Below are positions 1 to 6,032 of a DNA stretch of 26,415 nucleotides, one piece after another. Origin of the DNA: a virus; IMG/VR virus record IMGVR_UViG_3300010150_000132, positions 1-26,415 of that record; one strand, 5' to 3'. Numbering within the stretch: the first letter of the stretch is position 1; every line of letters starts with the position of its first letter. Under the pieces are notes generated by a model. The model saw nothing but the letters and a program-made list of their open reading frames with translations. It had not been told where the DNA came from and did no database searches. The position numbers were made by a program, and so were the translations under genes.

Positions 1-789
1 ACGCTTGTCCTCGGTGAAATATGCTAGTACACCACCTTCTTTTTCTGGGAAGGGGCGTGCGGAGTGGCAATAGATAGATGTCTCAGTGACAGTTTCCTCG
101 GGTCTGTCCCATGTAGTATCTGGATGAACGTCTGCTAACATTTCTTCGTCTAGATCTGGGATACCCCAATCATTGGACGACTCAAATACAATGTCCTCAT
201 GGATTACCAGTTCAGCCATGGGAGTAGCAGTTACCTCAGTTTCCTCGAGGATGCGGTCCTCTTCCGACCTAGCTCTTTGTCGTGGAAGGAAGGTACTTCG
301 ATCATCCCCAACAGATACATTAAAAGCGTAGGCATCTAGATCATCAGTTACATTGTCTAGAATCTCCCTATCCTTTTCTTCAAGCTGGGACAGGGACTCT
401 TGATCCTCCTTTAACATGTCAGTTAGGTTCGATAATGCTCCCGCATCTGTCTCAGCCATGGCTCCAAGGGGGTCAAGAGTGGCTAAAAGATGCACTTCTT
501 GCTCTGGAGTCCACCATCCCATGAGCACTGGGACTGACTCGAGCCCCTCGTTTATGGCAACTTCCCGTCGAGCATGACCATCGATGAGTCGTCCAGTGTT
601 CTCATTGAAAAGCAATGTGTCAGCCCAACCATTAGCTTGGATGGATGCTCCGATTGCATCTGTTTGACGCTTCGGATGCTTCCTCCAATTGAGAGGATTC
701 TCATCTAATGATTGCGGATCAACCCATACTAGTTCCCTTATTCCGTTCTGGGGGGGTGCAGGGGGGGCGTTTTTCTTGCTTTTGGGCAT
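1..789 (-). CDS. ParB/Srx-like domain protein, probably fused to a DUF4417-like domain (C-terminus off window)
   Basis: Partial gene; 263 codons are visible and it stays open at the window edge. The ATG is at 789 with an AGGAG site 7 bp upstream. Residues ~14-115 read as a ParB/sulfiredoxin-type N-terminal domain: an ENPLNWRKHP segment, then the box LIDGHARREVA corresponding to the ParB GxxR motif, then LLATLDPLGAMAE, which is common in phage ParB-like proteins. A charged, probably coiled segment follows (residues ~125-185). The last ~60 visible residues (from NDWGIPDL through WDRPEE to AYFTEDKR) resemble the start of DUF4417, which I recall fused to ParB domains in other phages. Phage ParB-like proteins may act as nucleases, CTP-binding proteins or methyltransferase partners; the activity here is unknown. 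A good minus-strand promoter lies just upstream. The ParB call is fairly firm and the DUF4417 call is from memory. Confidence 0.75.
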   Translation of the reverse strand, partial: MPKSKKNAPPAPPQNGIRELVWVDPQSLDENPLNWRKHPKRQTDAIGASIQANGWADTLLFNENTGRLIDGHARREVAINEGLESVPVLMGWWTPEQEVHLLATLDPLGAMAETDAGALSNLTDMLKEDQESLSQLEEKDREILDNVTDDLDAYAFNVSVGDDRSTFLPRQRARSEEDRILEETEVTATPMAELVIHEDIVFESSNDWGIPDLDEEMLADVHPDTTWDRPEETVTETSIYCHSARPFPEKEGGVLAYFTEDKR

Positions 790-814
790 GCTACTCTCCT
801 AAATCTACGTTTAT

Positions 815-844
815 AGTATAAAAATTACACACTATAGGTATCAA
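815..844 (-). promoter_or_regulatory. Sigma-70-like promoter for the ParB-like gene
   Basis: On the minus strand TTGATA (839-844) is followed by an 18-bp spacer and TATACT (815-820), each one mismatch from consensus. The predicted transcript would start near 808 and give a ~20-nt leader before the ATG at 789. It lies in the only non-coding gap in the first 5.3 kb, so an independent transcript for the ParB-like gene is plausible. Confidence 0.6.
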
Positions 845-854
845 TTTCGTGAAT

Positions 855-1229
855 TTAATTCACTTCGCTATCAGTACTAAGGGTAAAGGTAAGTTCTTTC
901 GATCCATCATCGTAAGTTCTCATGAATGCCTTGGTCACATACTTACCCGCCCTCACAAGCTCACTCATGTGATGGATTTGATCAGCACTGACTTCCTCCT
1001 GCTTGATGTCCTCCATGTTTGCTGTCTCCTCGCTCAACACCATGTATGACCTGTTGAAGAGTTCGTCAGCTACCATGTGGAAGCGAGCCTTAGCCACCTC
1101 GTTGGTGTCTGGGTTTCGAATGGCTTCTGGAGATACTTGGTAACCTCCGACTCCAAGGAAGCCCTTGGGGACCTCGTCACCATCAGCTATAGCCACTAAT
1201 CTCATTTCAATTTGGAATCCACTACTCAT
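855..1229 (-). CDS. Hypothetical phage protein, 124 aa
   Basis: Not recognised. An acidic, soluble protein with no membrane segment or obvious metal motif. Three consecutive ATGs are possible; the third (1227-1229) is chosen because GAGG sits 7 nt ahead of it and it gives an 8-bp overlap with the upstream stop, a spacing repeated at other junctions here. The longer form from 1247 has no Shine-Dalgarno sequence. The stop lies in a 15-bp interrupted palindrome (849-863). It is last in the run headed by the primase-helicase, so a replication accessory role is possible but unsupported. Confidence 0.65.
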   Translation of the reverse strand: MSSGFQIEMRLVAIADGDEVPKGFLGVGGYQVSPEAIRNPDTNEVAKARFHMVADELFNRSYMVLSEETANMEDIKQEEVSADQIHHMSELVRAGKYVTKAFMRTYDDGSKELTFTLSTDSEVN

Positions 1230-1452
1230 CATCATCCTCACTTTCATTATCGGATAGTTTATCTCGTAAGTTTATTAATGCTAGATTCAACTCTAGTGAT
1301 CCACGACACACTGTCATGACCCCAAGAAGCTCCTCCATTGTGAGTGCTTCCTGCTGACCTACGTGACGAATATACTCGAAAATATTGTGCACAGCACGTT
1401 GATATCTTTCGTCATCGTCGCCTCGAGAGAATCGACTATTTTGGTGAATCAT
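1222..1452 (-). CDS. Hypothetical acidic protein, 76 aa
   Basis: Not recognised. A short, largely helical protein with a predicted amphipathic middle (LTMEELLGVMTV, then LELNLALINLRDKL) and a very acidic tail (NESEDDDE). Its ATG overlaps the primase-helicase stop by 4 bp (ATGA), which indicates translational coupling. Acidic tails of this sort occur on small phage replication accessory proteins, but no function can be assigned. Confidence 0.65.
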   Translation of the reverse strand: MIHQNSRFSRGDDDERYQRAVHNIFEYIRHVGQQEALTMEELLGVMTVCRGSLELNLALINLRDKLSDNESEDDDE

Positions 1453-3485
1453 TTTGTAACTCTGCTAATGGTGACCTCCGCTTTTTCCCAGTGCCCACGC
1501 ATCGAGTCGGTGACTTTCCACACGTTAGTGGGTCGTCCTCGACGTTTATCTTTGCGTTTTACTGCTACCACTATTTTAAGCTCTTGCAGGTCATCTAATC
1601 TACGGTGAACTGTCGAAGTTGTTAATTGTAGGTTAGCACAGAGTTCTTCAATTGTTAATCCTTTCGGGTAATGTATCAGTTCACGCACAATGTCACTCTG
1701 ATAGCCATGAGCGGTCGAGAATGCGACTTTCTGCATGATCTGGTATATTTCCTCATCAATAGCTTCCTTGCCTGCAACGAGCGCACAGGAGCGTCCCAGC
1801 TTAAGTATCTGATTCGCCAATCGAGTACCAATTTCTGGTCGAGGGCGATAGGACACATCGTCACTGCGTTCTCGGAGTACGGAAGCTCGAAGACTACCAA
1901 TGATCTGACACAGTGAGACTATCCTGTTGATGACCCAGTCAGGTACATCTGGAAGTTTATCGAGATCAAATTCAGTATTAAGATGGTAGATGAAAGCTTC
2001 AATGCTGTCCTTCAATCCATCCTCCGCACGAATGTTGGCGATCATGTTCCCAAGCGATGCTCGAATCTGAGCTTCCTGATCATACTCTTTGTCCGAGGGG
2101 ATGATCTCTACCTTGAGGAATCGCTCACCCAATGCAGCACGGTTGTCACCATGAACCACATCGGTAATGCCAGCCACGATGCTGAAGTGAACCTTGGGGT
2201 AGTTCCTCTTAACCCCATTACCGTACTCTACAAGCACATTACCATCGTAAGCATCCCGCAAGATACCGTACAGGTTCTCCTGTACCACCAAAGGCATGGA
2301 CTTGACTGCGGTGAAGTCTTTGATCAATAGCGTGCACTCATCTAGCTGGGCTAGCAGTGAGGGGTCTGAGCCATCGTCCTGACGCATGCCAGATACTAAC
2401 GAGGTTGCGGTTAGCTTGGATCGGAACATGCAGTTCTGAGCATGCTGAAAGCTTTGGAGCATCATGGACTTTCCACAGCCGGGAGGTCCTACGATGTAAA
2501 TCCATAGTGGATCTCCGGGAATCCTATTGCTAATCACTGTTGCTAGTGTCACCAATAGTGACTGCTCCATATCTTTGTTGAAATGCAAGCGTTCCTTGAA
2601 GTCCTTGAGCACACTCTTGAAAGACGTTCGTTGGATCTTAGGTTTGCTTGGACGACCTGAATCATCTTGTAGCATTTCCTGAAGACGCTTCCACGTACTT
2701 TTCTTGATGCCATGCTCATAGATCAAGTCCCTGATGTCATACTTGTCTGGGACGGAGGTAGCCCACACAAGGCTACGGATGGACTTAGCTGTATCCGTTA
2801 AGGTTTCGATAACTTTGATCTTACCGTCCTGCCCAGAAGCGTCATTATCGTAGAGTAGAATGACATCTCTTTTGTTGAACAAGTGGACCCATTCTTTTTT
2901 GAATGTCTCAGCCCCCGGAACCGCTACCACAGACGCAGTGGTAATCCCCACTTTATCCATCAGGCTTTCCAATGCTAACGCATCCCACTCACCTTCGCAG
3001 ATGTAAATAGGACCTGTCTCCGCAATCTTATTGGCTAAGTACAGGTGTCGTGCACAGGTTGGGGTACTTCGAGTCTTACCTTTCTGGAGGGACTCATCGT
3101 AAGTCATCAGGTTGACTAGATTCCCTTCAGGATTAAGGATGGGTAATAACCATCTCTGAGTTGCTCCGTCGAAGGCTAACCCATTACGTTTGAGAACATT
3201 GGCACTTAGCCCACGTTCTTTGGCGAAATCCGTGTAGGTCTTTTCGGAGGTTTGATCTTTGCAGAGTTTCGCCATCTCTGAAAGGAAGGTGTATGAGTTT
3301 CCAGTCTCCCCGCACTTCTTGCAATTGTATTGCCCCCTAACCTTGGACACATAGAATTTACCTTCCTTTTCGCAGAAAGGACAATCTCCCACAGCCTGCC
3401 CACTCGAATTCTCGACTAGTGCAAGTCCGTGATACGTGAATACTTTTAGTTTACTTTTTTCGCTGCTCTTTAGTTTAGCTGCCAT
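1449..3485 (-). CDS. Phage DNA primase-helicase (zinc finger, Toprim, AAA-type helicase, winged helix)
   Basis: A 678-aa bifunctional replication protein likely to prime and unwind at the fork. Domains in order: a CHC2/gp4-type zinc ribbon at ~35-58 (GDCPFC and CKKCG); a Toprim domain at ~158-225 with the acidic residues of ICEGEWDA and the DND triad in LLYDNDASGQ; a P-loop ATPase with Walker A GPPGCGKS at ~333-340 and a Walker B-like LLIKDFTAV followed by LRDAYDG; and a C-terminal winged helix (~590-660, LTIEELCANLQLTTSTVHRRL). The ATPase belongs with phage helicases carrying a 'KDFT...LRDAYDG' signature rather than with DnaB. The start at 3485 is chosen over 3548 because GGAGAG precedes it and it leaves only an 11-bp overlap with the upstream gene. 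Confidence 0.88.
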   Translation of the reverse strand: MAAKLKSSEKSKLKVFTYHGLALVENSSGQAVGDCPFCEKEGKFYVSKVRGQYNCKKCGETGNSYTFLSEMAKLCKDQTSEKTYTDFAKERGLSANVLKRNGLAFDGATQRWLLPILNPEGNLVNLMTYDESLQKGKTRSTPTCARHLYLANKIAETGPIYICEGEWDALALESLMDKVGITTASVVAVPGAETFKKEWVHLFNKRDVILLYDNDASGQDGKIKVIETLTDTAKSIRSLVWATSVPDKYDIRDLIYEHGIKKSTWKRLQEMLQDDSGRPSKPKIQRTSFKSVLKDFKERLHFNKDMEQSLLVTLATVISNRIPGDPLWIYIVGPPGCGKSMMLQSFQHAQNCMFRSKLTATSLVSGMRQDDGSDPSLLAQLDECTLLIKDFTAVKSMPLVVQENLYGILRDAYDGNVLVEYGNGVKRNYPKVHFSIVAGITDVVHGDNRAALGERFLKVEIIPSDKEYDQEAQIRASLGNMIANIRAEDGLKDSIEAFIYHLNTEFDLDKLPDVPDWVINRIVSLCQIIGSLRASVLRERSDDVSYRPRPEIGTRLANQILKLGRSCALVAGKEAIDEEIYQIMQKVAFSTAHGYQSDIVRELIHYPKGLTIEELCANLQLTTSTVHRRLDDLQELKIVVAVKRKDKRRGRPTNVWKVTDSMRGHWEKAEVTISRVTK

Positions 3486-3909
3486 CTTGACTCTCCGTGG
3501 TTGGTTGGTTGATTTGAAATCCAAGTACTTTAGTTTGTTCTTCATCACACAGCAGCAGTACTAAGGCTGCAGTATGAACAGGTTCGTGCGTTCCTTTGAT
3601 CACAAAGTTAGTGTGCCTGTACGGGTCGTAGGTAATCTCAGTGGCTAGTTCGTAACTGGTGTCCCAGCCCCAGACATTATTTTGTACTAATCCTACAATC
3701 CCAGCATGCACGTTTTTACGTTTGTCCCGTAGCACCCGCTGTCTCCCTTTCTCAGAGACGTGAAAAGTGCAAGTAGATAAAAGTAAGGTTTCGGTGTGCC
3801 CAAGAACCAGTCGCTTTTCACCAGCTTGGTGATTTCGCACACTCCATTTGTCCTTGTGCAAATTTTTGTAAACATACACTTTGTGATCATGGGGAAATGC
3901 ATTACTCAT
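3475..3909 (-). CDS. Conserved phage hypothetical protein, 144 aa
   Basis: Resembles a small protein family widespread in phages, known to me only by sequence: KVYVYKNLHKDKWSVRN near the N-terminus, an H-containing strand, then GRQRVLRDKRKNVHAGIVG, which I recognise as its conserved core. The second half ends in a hydrophobic strand (TAALVLLLCD). The ATG at 3909 is used because it overlaps the upstream stop by 8 bp and follows a GGGGGGAC stretch; the longer form from 3936 would run deep into the neighbour. It sits directly before the primase-helicase, so co-expression is likely. The biochemical role is unknown. Confidence 0.7.
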   Translation of the reverse strand: MSNAFPHDHKVYVYKNLHKDKWSVRNHQAGEKRLVLGHTETLLLSTCTFHVSEKGRQRVLRDKRKNVHAGIVGLVQNNVWGWDTSYELATEITYDPYRHTNFVIKGTHEPVHTAALVLLLCDEEQTKVLGFQINQPTTESQDGS

Positions 3910-4288
3910 CGTCCCCCCACAATTCTTTGAGAACAATTTGTTCTTCAGATAGTTTTTCAGTAATATCTTCCAGAATTGCTGCAGTCATTGTAGGTGACAG
4001 TGAAGAGGTAACTCCCATGTCGATCCCTGCTCCATTATCATACCCGCCACCATCAATGGATATCTCTGCAATTTCATATTCCTCATATGCTGGGGTTATT
4101 CGATCTCCAGCACAAAAGTGTAATCGAATTAATCCAGATACATCGACTCGATAGCCTTTGATATCTGGGTGTCCATCGAATTCATCATTTTCGTGAGTCG
4201 TTTGAAAGGTCTTTAACTCTACCATTTTAAGTGCCCCTTTTCCAGTGTCGCCTTTATTAATAGTCATACCGATATACTTGTTTCTCAT
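3902..4288 (-). CDS. Hypothetical protein, 128 aa
   Basis: Not recognised. A soluble, acidic protein. The first two thirds look beta-rich (a DIKGYRVDVSGLIRLHF segment) and a Gly/Asp-rich loop (DGGGYDNGAGIDMG) precedes a C-terminal helix. The start at 4288 has AAGGAA 8 nt upstream. It ends in the start of the next gene with an 8-bp overlap (ATGAGTAA), so it is co-translated with the unit leading into the primase-helicase. Confidence 0.65.
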   Translation of the reverse strand: MRNKYIGMTINKGDTGKGALKMVELKTFQTTHENDEFDGHPDIKGYRVDVSGLIRLHFCAGDRITPAYEEYEIAEISIDGGGYDNGAGIDMGVTSSLSPTMTAAILEDITEKLSEEQIVLKELWGDDE

Positions 4289-4305
4289 GGTTCAGTTCCT
4301 TGTGA

Positions 4306-4437
4306 TTAAAAATGGTCCCAATTGTCTTGTAAGAATGTTAGTATTTCCAGTGTCCACCATAGCGTTGCAAAGCCTATTAAAACGCTGACAACCATACTGG
4401 TGAAATATCCAAATTCATTTATTAAATCTTTAAGCAT
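4306..4437 (-). CDS. Small single-pass membrane protein, 43 aa
   Basis: A short reading frame filling what would otherwise be a 159-bp gap. It starts at ATG 4437 with AAGGA 8 nt upstream and stops with TAA at 4306-4308. The protein has a charged N-terminus (MLKDLINEFG), one hydrophobic stretch of about 20 residues (TSMVVSVLIGFATLWWTL) and an acidic, aromatic end (QDNWDHF). This is the profile of a small inner-membrane phage protein, possibly holin-like or a superinfection or host-takeover factor. No function is claimed. Its fit between neighbours with its own ribosome binding site supports it as real. Confidence 0.6.
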   Translation of the reverse strand: MLKDLINEFGYFTSMVVSVLIGFATLWWTLEILTFLQDNWDHF

Positions 4438-4447
4438 TTGATTTTCC

Positions 4448-4636
4448 TTATTTAATGACTGTGGAGAGCAAGTCTCCGGTCCCCATCACTCGACCTCTCG
4501 CATCTCGAGTGATGTTGGTTTTGGTGTCGTAGGTCGCACGATGCTTCCCACTAGAATCTCGTAGGCTCCGGTTGTCTCGGGAATCTGTGACGATCCCCAA
4601 GACCCTGCCTTTTGAATCTCTGAGGTACTTATGCAT
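4448..4636 (-). CDS. Small repeat protein with RDxxGR motifs, 62 aa
   Basis: A very basic, polar protein made mostly of short degenerate repeats: LRDSKGRVLGI, LRDSSGKHRAT and TRDARGRVMGTGD, separated by similar spacers. Such beta-hairpin-like repeats occur in small phage proteins of unknown role. The start at 4636 is favoured over upstream ATGs because a strong GGGAGGT precedes it and it overlaps the upstream stop by 8 bp. The basic character could suit nucleic-acid binding, which is inference only. Confidence 0.65.
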   Translation of the reverse strand: MHKYLRDSKGRVLGIVTDSRDNRSLRDSSGKHRATYDTKTNITRDARGRVMGTGDLLSTVIK

Positions 4637-5324
4637 CTTGCACCTCCCAAAATTGTATATCCATAAGTCTTTGCCATTTCTTCGACAGGGCTTTCTCGCT
4701 GACAGCTTTGTAGTAGCCCGAAGGTGCACGCTGATATTTAATTGGCTTGGCTACTAACTGCCCTCTCCAGTCTTTGATGTAGTGAAAACCTTCTTCGTAG
4801 GAATCCTGTTCACCTATCCAAGAAATCACATTCATGTAGACTGCGCCCTTTGGCATGAAGTATTTGATTAGTGCTTCTCGGGTATCGAAGTTGACAGCGA
4901 GAACTCGCCCAGTCCGTCGACCTTGGTTCCGAAAGACGTTGACAAAGTTTCCAGCATCTTTAACCATCTCTTCAAAGAACCAGATGAGCCAATGTCCGTG
5001 ACCATGATCCAAAAGACCTTCTTCATCGCAGGCTGTGTGCCAACCGTACCCACCTTGTTCATCTCGAGTGTAGATAGTTGAGAAGGCTGGGAAGGTGTGG
5101 CTTGTGCCATCGTCTCGCTTGATAGTCCGTTCCGCTTGCTCAATTGCTTGGAGATAAAGAAGCTTACCATTTTCTCGTTTGAAATAATGGATCTTTGAGT
5201 CGTTGTACTGGTCTTGAACTCTAACGGGTTCAAAGTCATTCATTAGAAATTCTTGTGCCTGTGGGCTAAGAGCTTCAAAGCGTTCTTGGTCATTATCATA
5301 ACTGCTTTTTACTGCAAAATTCAT
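4629..5324 (-). CDS. Hypothetical protein, 231 aa
   Basis: Not recognised. A soluble protein rich in aromatic and charged residues. Notable stretches are a His/Gly-rich loop (EGLLDHGHGHWLIWFFEEM), a strand-rich core (GRVLAVNFDTREALIKYF) and a C-terminal helix ending in DIQFWEVQDA. The start has AAGGAA upstream. It is the first gene after a promoter-like element at 5379-5405 and so heads the transcription unit that runs to the primase-helicase. Confidence 0.7.
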   Translation of the reverse strand: MNFAVKSSYDNDQERFEALSPQAQEFLMNDFEPVRVQDQYNDSKIHYFKRENGKLLYLQAIEQAERTIKRDDGTSHTFPAFSTIYTRDEQGGYGWHTACDEEGLLDHGHGHWLIWFFEEMVKDAGNFVNVFRNQGRRTGRVLAVNFDTREALIKYFMPKGAVYMNVISWIGEQDSYEEGFHYIKDWRGQLVAKPIKYQRAPSGYYKAVSEKALSKKWQRLMDIQFWEVQDA

Positions 5325-5378
5325 AATTCGTTTCCTTAGTTAAGATTTAATTAAATTCACAAATTCATTACCTGTAAG

Positions 5379-5405
5379 CTTATACCAATCTATTCGACGT
5401 GTCAA
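5379..5405 (-). promoter_or_regulatory. Promoter with TTGACA-N15-TATAAGCTT
   Basis: On the minus strand TTGACA (5400-5405) is followed by 15 bp and TATAAG (5379-5384), extending to TATAAGCTT. It lies in the 111-bp gap upstream of the 231-aa gene, leaving a leader of roughly 45 nt. The spacer is short for sigma-70, but the promoter upstream of 13295 has the same spacing and the same nine bases, so the two probably belong to one class. Apart from this element I see nothing in 5325-5435. Confidence 0.65.
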
Positions 5406-5435
5406 ACCCCAATCCTGACTATTTCTAATTATTTT

Positions 5436-5546
5436 TTAAATATTACACCCTGAAATAATAGTACTAAACCACACTCCCCCTAATAAAGTCGCAATAAACC
5501 ACGTAATTGCTTTGGCAACAAACTTTGCATTTAATTCTTGTTTCAT
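5436..5546 (-). CDS. Small single-pass membrane peptide, 36 aa
   Basis: ATG at 5546 follows AAGGAA by 8 nt and lies 4 bp after the upstream stop. The peptide has a short basic N-terminus (MKQELNAKFVAK) and one hydrophobic segment (AITWFIATLLGGVWFSTIISG) ending in CNI. This suggests an inner-membrane peptide with the N-terminus in the cytoplasm. A longer in-frame form from 5627 would overlap the upstream gene and has no ribosome binding site there. Function unknown. Confidence 0.55.
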   Translation of the reverse strand: MKQELNAKFVAKAITWFIATLLGGVWFSTIISGCNI

Positions 5547-5550
5547 AATT

Positions 5551-5790
5551 TTATTCCTTTGGATGTCTGTAGTTCCACGCTGACTTTGCTTCACTGACGG
5601 TAGCTCGAACTGGACCATCAGCTTCACAGTTAATGCATGAGATCCATGCAGTAGTATCTGACTCTAATAGTTGGGGGACAGGATGACCGCAAAAAGGACA
5701 AGGTTTATCACCCCTCTTCTTCCCTCGGAGTATCCTCCTATCTTCCTCTGACAGGTATCTCCTCCAGTCGTTTGGATTTACGTGCATCAT
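5551..5790 (-). CDS. Lar-like zinc protein, 79 aa (second of a tandem pair)
   Basis: Contains the Lar/restriction-alleviation-type signature: CPFCGHPVP, then SCINCEADGP about 20 residues later, then an A-SAWNYR end corresponding to the family's A..WN.R motif. The four cysteines probably bind zinc. Family members include Rac prophage Lar, which modulates type I restriction, but most phage copies are untested. The ATG at 5790 overlaps the upstream stop by 4 bp (ATGA) and has GGAG upstream. A basic N-terminal segment (RRYLSEEDRRILRGKKRG) precedes the zinc module and is not in the neighbouring copy. Confidence 0.7.
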   Translation of the reverse strand: MMHVNPNDWRRYLSEEDRRILRGKKRGDKPCPFCGHPVPQLLESDTTAWISCINCEADGPVRATVSEAKSAWNYRHPKE

Positions 5791-6032
5791 GATTCTCCCT
5801 CCATGGCTTTTTGTAATCCCAAGTCGTACATTGTCCTTGAGATTGTAGAAGTCGTTGATCTTTGATTCCATGCTGACACCGTATCTTTAGTGACATCGCA
5901 TCCTTCGCATCTGACCCCCTTCAGAGATCTCTCCGTTCTGTGCTGCTTTGCTGATCCTCCGCAGAAGGGACAAGGCATTAGAAATGGTTCAGGCACTGGT
6001 CGGGACTGCGTCCTATTTCTTTTCCGTCTCAT
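5787..6032 (-). CDS. Lar-like zinc protein, 81 aa (first of a tandem pair)
   Basis: Carries CPFCGGSAK, then VRCEGCDV about 18 residues later, then VSAWNQR. This is the same CPFCG / CxxC / WN.R layout as the next gene and the Lar family. The N-terminus is strongly basic (MRRKRNRTQSR). The start overlaps the polymerase stop by 4 bp and AAAGGA lies 7-8 nt upstream. After the zinc module a helix (ISRTMYDLGLQKAMEGES) extends past the usual family end. The pair probably arose by duplication, though identity outside the motif is low. A role in counteracting host restriction is possible but inferred. Confidence 0.7.
   Translation of the reverse strand: MRRKRNRTQSRPVPEPFLMPCPFCGGSAKQHRTERSLKGVRCEGCDVTKDTVSAWNQRSTTSTISRTMYDLGLQKAMEGES

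Noticed and set aside
849-863. Interrupted palindrome GTGAATT-T-AATTCAC considered as a terminator
   Set aside because: All-AT-rich stem with a 1-nt centre cannot form a terminator hairpin and no T run follows; it overlaps a stop codon and may be chance.
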